A stretch of 28,920 bases of DNA from a virus: positions 1 to 28,920 of IMG/VR virus record IMGVR_UViG_3300012189_000063. One strand, 5' to 3'. Positions 1 through 6,064 of the stretch are shown piece after piece (the first letter of the stretch is position 1; each line of letters starts with the position of its first letter). The position numbers and the translations under genes are program-made. The notes under the pieces were generated by a model. It did no database searches. It had not been told where the DNA came from and saw only the letters and a list, made by a program, of their open reading frames with translations.

Positions 1-836
1 ATGTCGAAGGCCGAGAAAAACTCCATGAGACCGAGACGGGGGAACTGGCCAAGGATACGAACGCGAGTGTAGTCAGAGTCGAGACCGTAGACGGAGATGA
101 GGTGTTCAATGCGTTTCTTGTTGGTGATTGGGACTTCGCGGGAATCGATTTGTGTTGTGTGCCAGAAGGATGAGTGTTTGCCACCGTCGAAGCATTCACG
201 GAACCGGCCAAAGTTGCGGGTTGGGTTGCCGAAGACTAGCCAAATGAGCTGGGTGGCGAGGTCCGAGAACGCACCTTCGGCTGTTTCCCAGATGATGTCT
301 TCGATCTCGGAAGCTTCATCGAAGACAAGTAGCATCCGCTTGCCTTTGTTGTGGAGGCCGGCGAAGGCTTGGGGGTTGGTCTTGGACCATGGAATCATGT
401 CGATTCGCCAGGTCCGTTCGCGGGTTTTGTCTTTGGACAGGAGCGCGGTCGCGGTGAGGGTGAAGTATTCTCGAGCGAACCAGCAGAGGTTGAACCACTT
501 GCCGAGCTCAGCCCAGGTTTTGGTTTTGAGTTGTGGTTCGGTGTTGGCAGTGACGACGCCACGAGTGTCGGGGAAAGTCATGAACGCCCAGAGGATGAGT
601 TGGGCCACGGTGGTGGACTTCGCGATGCCGTGGCCAGATGCCACCGCTTCCATGATGGCCTCGTCGATGGTTGTCAGGCCAGATTTGATTCGGCCCATCA
701 AGGCAATCGCCCAAGGCATCGGGCCGGTATACCCCTCCAACTGCGTCCCTTTCTGTCCCCAAGGAAACGCACCCATCACAAACGCCAACGGATCATCCCG
801 GACCTCAATCAGCCACTGAGCAAGGCGATCGTCCAT
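1..836 (-). CDS. terL: Terminase large subunit (partial, runs off left edge)
   Basis: ATP-driven packaging motor of tailed phages. It cuts concatemeric DNA and pumps it into the prohead through the portal. The first 278 codons are in the window; the 3' end lies beyond position 1. Visible features are an ATPase with a variant Walker A (SGHGIAKST, residues 67-75), a coupling-type stretch TANTEPQLKTKTW (about 96-108), Walker B MLLVFDEAS (168-176) and the typical GNPTRNFGRF segment further on. The nuclease domain is outside the window. The ATG at 836 is chosen because it overlaps the stop of the preceding 38-codon ORF (TGATG), with GGAAGG about 10 nt upstream. The gene order terS to terL supports the call. 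In Walker A an alanine replaces the usual glycine before the lysine (GIAKS rather than GxGKS). Confidence 0.93.
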   Translation of the reverse strand, partial: MDDRLAQWLIEVRDDPLAFVMGAFPWGQKGTQLEGYTGPMPWAIALMGRIKSGLTTIDEAIMEAVASGHGIAKSTTVAQLILWAFMTFPDTRGVVTANTEPQLKTKTWAELGKWFNLCWFAREYFTLTATALLSKDKTRERTWRIDMIPWSKTNPQAFAGLHNKGKRMLLVFDEASEIEDIIWETAEGAFSDLATQLIWLVFGNPTRNFGRFRECFDGGKHSSFWHTTQIDSREVPITNKKRIEHLISVYGLDSDYTRVRILGQFPRLGLMEFFSAFD

Positions 837-952
837 CAGGGTTGGGCCTTCCGCTTCACAATGCCTTCACAATGCCTCGGGCCAGCCGAAATACTAAAAG
901 GAGAGAAGGACGCAGCAGAGTGAATGTGGCCCGACCTCACTACTCTGCACAT
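836..952 (-). CDS. Small 38-aa protein between terS and terL
   Basis: Not a recognised family. The ORF encodes MCRVVRSGHIHSAASFSPFS and ends VKRKAQP. It is supported mainly by translation signals: GGAGGG sits 6 nt before the ATG, and its TGA overlaps the ATG of terL as TGATG, so translating it would couple ribosomes into terL. It fills the otherwise unexplained 130-nt gap between the two terminase genes. It may be a coupling leader rather than a functional protein. The composition is not strongly protein-like, so confidence is moderate. Confidence 0.45.
   Translation of the reverse strand: MCRVVRSGHIHSAASFSPFSISAGPRHCEGIVKRKAQP
855..876. repeat. Perfect 11-bp tandem repeat
   Basis: TTCACAATGCC occurs twice in immediate succession, at 855-865 and 866-876. 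It lies in the 3' part of the small coupled ORF just upstream of terL. On the minus strand the unit reads GGCATTGTGAA. It may be a slippage product or a protein-binding or cleavage site near the packaging genes; no function can be assigned. Confidence 0.8.
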
Positions 953-966
953 CAACTTCCCTCCTC

Positions 967-1623
967 TTAGATACGCCGACGAAGACCCGCTTTCGCAGCG
1001 TATGGTTGGGTTGGAGGAGCCTCGGGGACAAGACCTTTCCCCTCCAACCCTGACGCGGTGTGATGCCCCACTGCGTCAATCACGGTAGCTTTGCCCATGC
1101 GAGACATCTGGGCTTCGAGGATCTTGGCGAAGTCGAAGACTTCATTGGTCTGGCGAGATTGCTTGCCATAGCCAAGACGGTCTGCGCCGTCTGAGCTGAT
1201 CGCCAAGAGAGCGTTGATTGGAAGCAGCTCTTCCTTATCATCCGCTTGATCTAGATGCTCACCAAGCTGTCGCTCAGCCTTCAACATATTCTCAAGCTTG
1301 AGACTGCGATATTCATCAATCTCCTGCTCATGTTGAGCATCTGCCTCAGGTTGGTACTGTGCGATCAGCTCTCCAAACGCAGGATCGTTGTGATATGTCA
1401 TCAGCCGCGTGTAGCTCAATCCAGTGATCTCACTGATCTGCACTCGACTCAATCCACCAGCAAACAACTTCGCCAATCGATGATGCGTGTTCCGAAACTG
1501 CTTCACCCTTCCCTGCGGAGCCCTTGGCGCTTGCAAACACGCCAAATCATCCCGCGTGAGTGGCCTCACTGAGATTACCTTCGGCACCCTCGCCAGCTTT
1601 CCCCTATGCAGGGTCGGTTTCAC
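967..1623 (-). CDS. terS: Terminase small subunit (HTH protein)
   Basis: Likely DNA-recognition subunit of the packaging complex. It is a 218-aa protein with a helix-turn-helix-like N-terminal part: residues about 35-75 read LAKLFAGGLSRVQISEITGL and continue into a TYHNDPAF segment, the pattern of small terminases that read unmethylated phage DNA. The middle is acidic and helical (EQEIDEYRSLKLENMLKAERQ), fit for oligomerisation, and the tail is basic (GLRRRI). The GTG at 1623 is chosen because GGAG lies 8 nt upstream. The longer reading from a TTG at 1677 would begin inside the promoter spacer. It lies directly upstream of terL. Identity rests on position and HTH, not on a recognised signature. 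Confidence 0.75.
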   Translation of the reverse strand: MKPTLHRGKLARVPKVISVRPLTRDDLACLQAPRAPQGRVKQFRNTHHRLAKLFAGGLSRVQISEITGLSYTRLMTYHNDPAFGELIAQYQPEADAQHEQEIDEYRSLKLENMLKAERQLGEHLDQADDKEELLPINALLAISSDGADRLGYGKQSRQTNEVFDFAKILEAQMSRMGKATVIDAVGHHTASGLEGKGLVPEAPPTQPYAAKAGLRRRI

Positions 1624-1658
1624 AGAACTAACTCCGGTTGGATTTCTACTTACCAGTA

Positions 1659-1687
1659 AGTATGACAGAAAAACCAATCTTTGTCAA
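1659..1687 (-). promoter_or_regulatory. Sigma-70-type promoter for the terminase operon
   Basis: On the minus strand, TTGACA (1687-1682), a 17-nt spacer and CATACT (1664-1659) form a near-consensus promoter. Transcription would start near 1652, giving a leader of about 29 nt before the GTG of terS. It closely resembles the two plus-strand promoters at 2598 and 6005, which share TTGACA, 17 nt and TATACT. Confidence 0.75.
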
Positions 1688-1766
1688 TCCAATTCTCCCT
1701 CCGCCAATTCAAGTTGCCCCTACCCTCTCCTAGTCTCGTCTATGAAAATAATTTATATGACGACCT

Positions 1767-1815
1767 AAAAATTTAATAGTTTGCTCCGGGGCTCAAAAAT
1801 TATATAGTTTGCTCC
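1767..1815. repeat. Two 21-bp direct repeats upstream of the terminase promoter
   Basis: Copies at 1767-1787 and 1795-1815 differ at two positions only (TTTAATAG versus TTATATAG in the middle) and share AAAAATT at the start and AGTTTGCTCC at the end. Their start-to-start distance is 28 bp. They lie about 80-130 bp upstream of the minus-strand promoter at 1687, a position suited to an activator or repressor. Each copy read on the minus strand contains an AT-rich core after GGAGCAAAC. No coding potential covers 1688-1916. Confidence 0.75.
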
Positions 1816-1916
1816 TGAGACCTCTGGGCCCGGCGCGAGCGACGAATTTTGGCCCCCCACCCGACTTGGGCAGAGGGCCAGTTAGCTGAGTAGGTTAGGT
1901 GTTGTGCAGTGCGATA

Positions 1917-2177
1917 TCAAGCCTTGGTGGTGAGAAGATGTGAGTTGGCAGTGATGAATGCCTCGATTTGAGGCTTGCAGTTAAGCAAGCGCTCCCACTG
2001 CGAGCGGTAGAGAGTGATCGGGAAGCGGCCAAGGCCATAGATGGACAAGCCGCCCTTCTCGCCAACTTTCATCGTGATGGCTTTGGGCCGATTGGCAAGA
2101 GCGAGCTGTGCTTCCAGCTCCGCAATGCGGGCGGATTGTTGTTGTGCGAGCTGAGTTAAATTAGGTAACACGGTCAT
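1917..2177 (-). CDS. Small conserved phage protein (YGLGRFPITLYRSQWERLL motif)
   Basis: An 86-aa protein of unknown function. The N-terminus is a short coiled coil (TQLAQQQSARIAELEAQLAL). The C-terminal half has KVGEKGGLSIYGLGRFPITL followed by YRSQWERLL, a motif I recall from many unrelated tailed phages, always as a short hypothetical protein. The ATG at 2177 has GAAGGA 7-8 nt upstream. The longer reading from 2342 has no ribosome site and a cysteine-rich, unlikely N-terminus. It is the first gene leftward of the inverted repeat and is followed by the terminase promoter. Confidence 0.75.
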   Translation of the reverse strand: MTVLPNLTQLAQQQSARIAELEAQLALANRPKAITMKVGEKGGLSIYGLGRFPITLYRSQWERLLNCKPQIEAFITANSHLLTTKA

Positions 2178-2358
2178 GGCTTGATCCTTCGGGCCGGTTG
2201 CGTGATTGCAACGGGTGCAGAATGGCAGATTGACGGGCAAATGCAAATCACAACATCGTGATGAATGGTGCACTGCACAACAGAGAACAGACTGTGAACG
2301 GATAAGCGCTGTGCCCAATTTACTTGGCTCCGCCCCACTCAATCCCCATCACCTGCGT

Positions 2359-2584
2359 TCCCCAATCTAATATTCCCTCAAATACCCCCTAGTGGAGCGG
2401 TAGTAATGTACACCTCTCGACCCCATGGCACCCCCATTCAGAGGGCCTAAGTACCAGTATACCACATCGATATATATATACGACCTATAGGCTTAGGCTA
2501 CCTGGAGCTATGTGCCATGGGGTCGGCTGTCCTACATTACTAGCGCCGTATTAGAGGGTATTGCAGGGAACATTAGAATGGGGA
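2359..2584. repeat. Long imperfect inverted repeat at the divergence point (candidate origin / divergent control region)
   Basis: The arms 2359-2431 and 2512-2584 are both 73 nt and about 78% complementary. They include perfect blocks CGACCCCATGGCAC (14 bp, 2418-2431 with 2512-2525) and TAGTAATGTA (10 bp, 2401-2410 with 2533-2542), separated by equal 7-nt unmatched segments. Weaker matches continue outward (AATACCC, TCTAAT, TTCCCC). The axis falls near 2472, at an ATATATATATA tract; an inner GCCTAAG/CTTAGGC pair also fits. The element sits where leftward and rightward genes diverge. Since each arm is the head of one divergent leader, it may be an inverted duplication of a control region, an origin, or both. 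No gene lies between 2178 and 2782. Confidence 0.85.
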
Positions 2585-2597
2585 AGGGAGATTGGGG

Positions 2598-2626
2598 TTG
2601 ACATGGGAAGGTTTGTGTGGTATACT
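2598..2626 (+). promoter_or_regulatory. Consensus sigma-70 promoter of the rightward early block
   Basis: TTGACA (2598-2603), a 17-nt spacer and TATACT (2621-2626). It lies just outside the right arm of the inverted repeat and is the obvious start of the rightward transcript. A 31-codon ORF begins at an ATG (2634), almost exactly at the expected transcription start, so it could be read as a leaderless peptide; this is not claimed as a gene. Confidence 0.85.
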
Positions 2627-2782
2627 TGTGGGAATGATGAGGAATTGGAATTGGGAAATTGATGGACTGCGCAGCGCCTCACGCGATTGTGATTGGCGGG
2701 GACACAATTGGAACACAATTGCGGCGTAGGATGTGAGGGCCACGGGGAGAGGCCTGTGGCTATAGGACAAGGGAGATTGACG

Positions 2783-2935
2783 ATGATCTTTAGATGTAAG
2801 TGTGGGGAAGAGTTTGCTAAGAGAATGCATCTCAAGGAGCATATTGGCCTACTCAATCCACACTGGCCCAGGGTTAGGGATGATGATGAGCATGCTATTG
2901 TGATTGAAAGGACAAGTCATGGTCAACAAGCTTGA
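2783..2935 (+). CDS. 50-aa zinc-finger-like protein
   Basis: The ATG at 2783 has GGGAG 7-8 nt upstream. The product starts MIFRCKCGEEFAKRMHLKEH and continues IGLLNPHW. The pattern F-x-C-x-C-G-x2-F-x5-L-x2-H followed by a second His resembles a minimal C2H2-type finger, of the kind phages use as small nucleic-acid or host-protein binders. The C-terminal half is acidic then polar (RVRDDDEHAIVIERT). It is the first ribosome-sited gene of the early transcript, a position typical of host-takeover proteins. Function is unknown. It overlaps the next gene by 17 nt. Confidence 0.6.
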   Translation: MIFRCKCGEEFAKRMHLKEHIGLLNPHWPRVRDDDEHAIVIERTSHGQQA

Positions 2936-3176
2936 TAACACGCTAATGCACCGCGCAGCCAAGGCCTATGCAGAGAGCGAGGCGAGTGATCCATGGGCGT
3001 ATGCGAGAGCGATGACGCATATTGGGAACGGGATTGCAACGTGGGCCAATGCGGATGGGGAGGCTGCGTTCTATAGCGCGGAAGAGGCCAATGAGACACG
3101 CTTGCTTCCTCCTGATAAGGGTGGATATCAAGAGCCTTATCAGGCAAGAGTTTGGCGGAATAGGTTTAAGCCATGA
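2919..3176 (+). CDS. 85-aa early protein of unknown function
   Basis: Not recognised. It starts at the ATG at 2919, with AAAGGA about 7 nt upstream, and reads MVNKLDNTLMHRAAKAYAES with an acidic, alanine-rich helical first half (AMTHIGNGIATWANADGEAAF) and a basic C-terminus (YQARVWRNRFKP). No membrane segment or cysteine motif is present. The stop overlaps the next ATG (ATGA), so the two are translationally coupled. Confidence 0.6.
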   Translation: MVNKLDNTLMHRAAKAYAESEASDPWAYARAMTHIGNGIATWANADGEAAFYSAEEANETRLLPPDKGGYQEPYQARVWRNRFKP

Positions 3177-3388
3177 AGAATCGTTGTTGGAAAGAACCCA
3201 CGATCATTGAGCAGATGAAGGGGAATGCTCAATGCAGGGGAATTCATCTTCGCCAGCCTGTTTGGCATTGGGTGAAGCATGTGAAACCGATCATGCCCAG
3301 GCTATACAAGAGCTATCGAGCATGGCGCAGGGAGGAGGTTAAGGAACAACGCAGGGAGGCGAAGAGATGTACTGGTTCGGGGCAGTGA
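3173..3388 (+). CDS. 71-aa basic early protein
   Basis: Not recognised. It is a strongly basic small protein rich in Arg, Lys and Trp (QPVWHWVKHVKPIMPRLYK, then AWRREEVKEQRREAKR). The start overlaps the preceding stop as ATGA. The composition suggests a nucleic-acid or membrane-surface binder, but nothing specific. Its 3' end contains the ribosome site (GGAGG) of the 28-aa membrane peptide that follows. Confidence 0.5.
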   Translation: MKNRCWKEPTIIEQMKGNAQCRGIHLRQPVWHWVKHVKPIMPRLYKSYRAWRREEVKEQRREAKRCTGSGQ

Positions 3389-3453
3389 CGGATGTGCTGG
3401 GGATTGGGATATTTGTCTATTGGTTGAGCATATCGGCCAAGCCTAAGACTTGA
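3367..3453 (+). CDS. 28-aa single-pass membrane peptide
   Basis: A very short ORF (MYWFGAVTDVLGIGIFVYWL, then SISAKPKT) supported by GGAGG 7 nt before the ATG. It encodes one continuous hydrophobic helix (about residues 2-22) followed by a short polar, lysine-containing tail, consistent with an inner-membrane peptide with the tail inside. Phage early peptides of this size can modulate host membrane proteins; that role is inference. It overlaps the previous gene by 22 nt in another frame. Confidence 0.5.
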   Translation: MYWFGAVTDVLGIGIFVYWLSISAKPKT

Positions 3454-3487
3454 GCTGTGGCCCAACTTTAGTTTTGGCCCAACATTG

Positions 3488-3560
3488 GTTTAGATCCATG
3501 AGCTAAACGCTCTTACGGCTGGCAGAGGGCAACCTCTTACCAGCCATTAGCGGTGAGAGC
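3488..3560 (+). ncRNA. Structured leader RNA (two stem-loops, GCAA tetraloop)
   Basis: Hairpin 1: GTTTAG (3488-3493) pairs with CTAAAC (3503-3508). Directly after it, GCTCTTAC (3509-3516) pairs with GTGAGAGC (3553-3560; 8 pairs, one G-U), enclosing GGCTGG/CCAGCC (3517-3522 / 3540-3545) and AGAGG/CCTCT capped by a GCAA tetraloop (3529-3532). ATTAGCG is an unpaired bulge on the 3' side. There is no U-tract, so it is not an intrinsic terminator. It sits in the 190-nt gap before the gene at 3646, followed by another hairpin, GTCTCT/AGAGAC (3605-3623). It may be a regulatory leader or a free small RNA. Confidence 0.55.
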
Positions 3561-3645
3561 AGAGATCGGGTCAGGGAAGGGTTAGCCCTATGCTGTATTC
3601 GATAGTCTCTCGAACCCAGAGACGTTGATAAAGGATTGTACACCT

Positions 3646-4398
3646 ATGACTGACGTAACGGTTGAACAGAACGAAACAGGCCAAGCGGAAGAGGTCTTTA
3701 AGACTTTCGTCATCCCACTCAAGGGTGGCTGTGGTCACGTGACCTTGGAAGACGCTGATGCAGTTCCACTGGAAATGTATCGGTATATCTTCCAGCAAGG
3801 CTTGGAAACTATCGTGAACTCCGTGGGGATGTCAAAGCTTCTCCCCGGCATCACCAAGCTCGAAGGCATAGACGCCGAGAAGGCCAAAGATGCGGTGCGC
3901 AAACAAGCTCGGGCCAATGTTCAGGATCTCCTGAAGGGCCAAATCAAGCTTAAAGGCGCTCGCAGTGCGGTCAAAGTCGATGGTGCGGTGCAAACCGAGG
4001 CATTGAGGATGGCTAAGGAAATGGTTAAGGATCTTATCCGGCAAAGCAATCAGAAGATCGGAGCGTACAAGGCTTCCGAGATCACGACTGCTGCGAAGGA
4101 TGTGCTTGAGGCTAACCCGGAGCTCATTGCGAAGGCGCAAGCCAATCTCAATGAGCGTGCCGGTGCGGCCAAGACCACGAAGGCTCTTGATCTCAAGGCC
4201 ATGTTTGGTGCAAAGGCTGAGAGCGAAGAGGTGAAGGCCAAGCCGAAGGGGGCTAATCTCAAGAAAGCCCGTGAAGCGAAGGCCAGCGAAGCGAAAGGCT
4301 CTGCGGAAGGTCAGACTCGGGCCAAGCCCAAGGTTGAAACGCAGAAGGTCGCTCCGCGTGCAGGGGTGAAGGAAACCCATCACACGACGGCTCACTAA
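3646..4398 (+). CDS. 250-aa lysine/alanine-rich early protein
   Basis: Unknown function. The ATG at 3646 has AAAGGA 10 nt upstream. The N-terminal half looks globular (VFKTFVIPLKGGCGHVTLED, YRYIFQQGLETIVNSVG). From about residue 165 it becomes highly charged and repetitive in K, A and E (DLKAMFGAKAESEEVKAKPK, then KKAREAKASEAKGSAEGQTR), resembling the disordered tails of histone-like or nucleoid-binding proteins. It stands alone between two structured non-coding regions, so it is probably abundantly and separately regulated. Single-stranded or bulk DNA binding is a guess from composition. Confidence 0.65.
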   Translation: MTDVTVEQNETGQAEEVFKTFVIPLKGGCGHVTLEDADAVPLEMYRYIFQQGLETIVNSVGMSKLLPGITKLEGIDAEKAKDAVRKQARANVQDLLKGQIKLKGARSAVKVDGAVQTEALRMAKEMVKDLIRQSNQKIGAYKASEITTAAKDVLEANPELIAKAQANLNERAGAAKTTKALDLKAMFGAKAESEEVKAKPKGANLKKAREAKASEAKGSAEGQTRAKPKVETQKVAPRAGVKETHHTTAH

Positions 4399-4400
4399 CG

Positions 4401-4441
4401 TTGCGGCTGGCCCCATATTTGCGGCTGGCCCAACATTGCGG
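4401..4441. repeat. Direct repeat TTGCGGCTGGCCC(A/C)
   Basis: Two adjacent near-identical 19-nt units (4401-4419 and 4419-4437) share TTGCGGCTGGCCC, followed by CATATT or AACATT; a third partial TTGCGG follows. The core TGGCCCMAHATT recurs in other early intergenic regions at about 3461, 3474 and 6701, each time between a gene end and a structured RNA or ribosome site. It may be a short recurring regulatory or processing motif. Confidence 0.6.
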
Positions 4442-4444
4442 AAG

Positions 4445-4595
4445 CGCTGAGCAATGAGCATGGGCTAGATCCGCCCCAGAGAAGCTTAGGATCAGCGTTG
4501 GAAAACGGAAAATGGTAGATGCTTCACGACTGCGCCGGACTCGCAGTCCCGCCGTGAAGTTTAGCATCTCGTAAGTCATCCCGGTGAGCCATTTC
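4445..4595 (+). ncRNA. Structured non-coding region before the coiled-coil gene
   Basis: First hairpin: CGCTGA (4445-4450) with TCAGCG (4492-4497). Then AAATGG (4510-4515) pairs with CCATTT (4589-4594) around an elaborate stem: AGATGC/GCATCT (4517-4522 / 4564-4569), TTCACG/CGTGAA (4523-4528 / 4553-4558) and ACTGCG/CGCAGT (4529-4534 / 4542-4547). These are continuous on the 5' side and interrupted on the 3' side by two 5-nt bulges (GTTTA and CCCGC). Eighteen consecutive paired 5' bases are far beyond chance, so a functional RNA is likely. The rest of the 390-nt gap, to 4788, holds only the palindrome at 4746. The element shares TAGATCC and a 3' CGGTGAG with the leader at 3488-3560. Confidence 0.6.
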
Positions 4596-4745
4596 AAGTC
4601 ACGGCGCCAGTAGTGCCAACAGGGGAGAGCAATGAGGGAAGGTGATACGCAAGACTGAGAATCCAGCTAGATAGTTGGATATCATGATCTATCACCATAC
4701 AGCCTCAGGATCTCCCCTGCCATTTATCTCGAAAGTGTTGGAAAG

Positions 4746-4760
4746 GGACCAATTTGGTCC
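4746..4760. repeat. 15-bp palindrome upstream of the coiled-coil gene
   Basis: GGACCAATTTGGTCC is a perfect inverted repeat of 7-nt arms around one central base, 29 nt before the ATG at 4789. The size and placement fit a dimeric repressor operator or an mRNA hairpin controlling that gene. No other copy was noticed. Confidence 0.5.
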
Positions 4761-4788
4761 ATGGAGTTCAACAAACGGAGAGCCCGAC

Positions 4789-5829
4789 ATGTCTAACGGA
4801 AATGGAATATCATTTGTTCATGATCTTGTGGCAATGGCCACAGCAGCGGACAAGGTGCCACAGCTTGAAGCGAGGATTGCTGAGCTGGAAGAGATCAAGG
4901 CAGGTTATGAAACTGGTTTTGTCGAAAAGGAAAAGCAGCTTATCGATCACCTCAACGCACATGATGAAACCAAGGCTCGATTGCACAACGCGGAGGTAGC
5001 CCGTGACGACGCAGAACGCCTGTTTCTCGAAGCTGATGACGCTAAGCTGGCCGCAGTTCGTGCTATGCGGATTGTCATTGGTGAAGCAGAGGCTTTTATC
5101 AAAGCGGTGACAAGGGTGGAGGAATTGGCGAAACCCAGCTATGAAGGCAAATGGCTGTGGGATGTTCAGGATTGGAGTGGTCTCAGCCTAAACGAATGGT
5201 TGAACAATGGTGGATCGGTTAGTCGCTTCGTGGCGGTTAGACTTGCTGAGCCTGCAAGCCCAAACGTTCAAGACAAGTCTACTTGGTCTATCGAGGACAA
5301 GCCCAACTCCCAAGTCACTGCCGAGCAAGAGGCTGCATCTCGGCTTCAATCTGCCGCGTACTCAGTCGGTGCAACGCAGGAGGTGACTGGCCCAAACCCT
5401 ACTGTGTCCGACTTGGGCCACATCCAAGCGGCTACGGTAGGTGAGAGGAGAGAATGGAATGAGGATGGCTGGGGTGAGCCTGCCATCCCTACTGCAAACA
5501 CCCTTGGTTCAGATCATGGCCCATCGCCAAGTGCCCCATCCGACCTTGCCGCAAGCAAGGAAAGTGCATCCACGACTACGAGTGAGGATCTGCGTGAGGT
5601 GGGCCCTACATCAGCCGACGACAGTGGCTTCACCAACGAGAAGTTGCTTGGCTCGAACGACAAGACACTGGAGGGAAATAACTCCGACCCTTTTGCAGCC
5701 TCGCACTCTGGGAGCGCATCACAGACTGCGGATACTGGCGATGCCGGGACACAGGAAAGTGCTTCGGAGAAATCGATCGATGATGATCTCTGGGCCATAC
5801 CGTCTAGAGCGAGTCATTACTCAAGTTAG
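4789..5829 (+). CDS. 346-aa coiled-coil protein with disordered C-terminal half
   Basis: Unknown function. The ATG at 4789 has GGAGA 9 nt upstream; earlier in-frame starts lack a ribosome site. Residues about 20-110 form a coiled coil (KVPQLEARIAELEEIKAGYE, ETKARLHNAEVARDDAERLF). A tryptophan-containing stretch follows (EGKWLWDVQDWSGLSLNEWL). From about residue 160 to the end the protein is low-complexity and Ser/Thr/Ala/Glu rich, ending DDDLWAIPSRASHYSS. The acidic disordered tail resembles phage proteins that mimic DNA or bind many partners, but this is inference. It is followed by two hairpins that probably end the transcript. Confidence 0.65.
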   Translation: MSNGNGISFVHDLVAMATAADKVPQLEARIAELEEIKAGYETGFVEKEKQLIDHLNAHDETKARLHNAEVARDDAERLFLEADDAKLAAVRAMRIVIGEAEAFIKAVTRVEELAKPSYEGKWLWDVQDWSGLSLNEWLNNGGSVSRFVAVRLAEPASPNVQDKSTWSIEDKPNSQVTAEQEAASRLQSAAYSVGATQEVTGPNPTVSDLGHIQAATVGERREWNEDGWGEPAIPTANTLGSDHGPSPSAPSDLAASKESASTTTSEDLREVGPTSADDSGFTNEKLLGSNDKTLEGNNSDPFAASHSGSASQTADTGDAGTQESASEKSIDDDLWAIPSRASHYSS

Positions 5830-5847
5830 CCTTTGGATTTTGCCCGA

Positions 5848-5884
5848 GGAAGGGGAAGGCTTAGGTGAAGGTCCTTCCCCTTCC
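5848..5884. terminator. Strong 12-bp hairpin after the coiled-coil gene
   Basis: GGAAGGGGAAGG (5848-5859) pairs perfectly with CCTTCCCCTTCC (5873-5884) across a 13-nt loop, 19 nt after the stop at 5829. There is no clear U-tract, so it may be an RNA-stabilising or pausing hairpin rather than a complete intrinsic terminator. The next hairpin, at 5938, is a better terminator. Confidence 0.55.
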
Positions 5885-5937
5885 ATTCCTTAGCCACGCT
5901 GGTTTGGAGCTTGCACGTTCCATCCCGGATCAGGCCT

Positions 5938-5973
5938 GCCAGTGGCGCCGCGAATGGGCCACTGGCATTTTCT
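5938..5973 (+). terminator. Intrinsic terminator
   Basis: GCCAGTGGC (5938-5946) pairs with GCCACTGGC (5958-5966) over a 11-nt loop and is followed by ATTTTCT. It lies between the coiled-coil gene and the next promoter at 6005, so it separates two transcription units. Confidence 0.65.
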
Positions 5974-6004
5974 AGATCAGGGAACATGAGACGGTAAATA
6001 GGTG

Positions 6005-6033
6005 TTGACAAGACGCTGTTTTTAGTGTATACT
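6005..6033 (+). promoter_or_regulatory. Sigma-70 promoter upstream of the Y RNA / Ro locus
   Basis: TTGACA (6005-6010), exactly 17 nt, TATACT (6028-6033): the same boxes and spacing as the promoter at 2598. Transcription would start near 6040, 25 nt before the small gene at 6065, and would run through the four Y RNA-like elements into the Ro60 gene. Confidence 0.85.
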
Positions 6034-6064
6034 TATAGGATAATCAAAACTTGGGAGCCCGGCA

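Noticed and set aside
97-923. Long plus-strand ORFs opposite terL (97-819, 351-923)
   Set aside because: They are antisense shadows of terL; the minus frame shows terminase motifs and the plus products have no recognisable features or ribosome sites.
1780-1885. Intrinsic terminator after the small minus-strand gene (TGGCCC...GGGCCA)
   Set aside because: The stem is short and, in the minus direction, followed by AAAATT rather than a U-tract.
1917-2342. Longer 141-aa version of the small minus-strand protein
   Set aside because: The extra N-terminus is Cys/His-rich, unlike the family, lacks a ribosome site, and the internal ATG at 2177 has GAAGGA at proper distance.
2551-2856. Minus-strand ORFs across the early leader (2551-2856, 2573-2842)
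   Set aside because: They overlap the promoter and inverted repeat, have Pro/Ser-rich shadow composition and no ribosome site.
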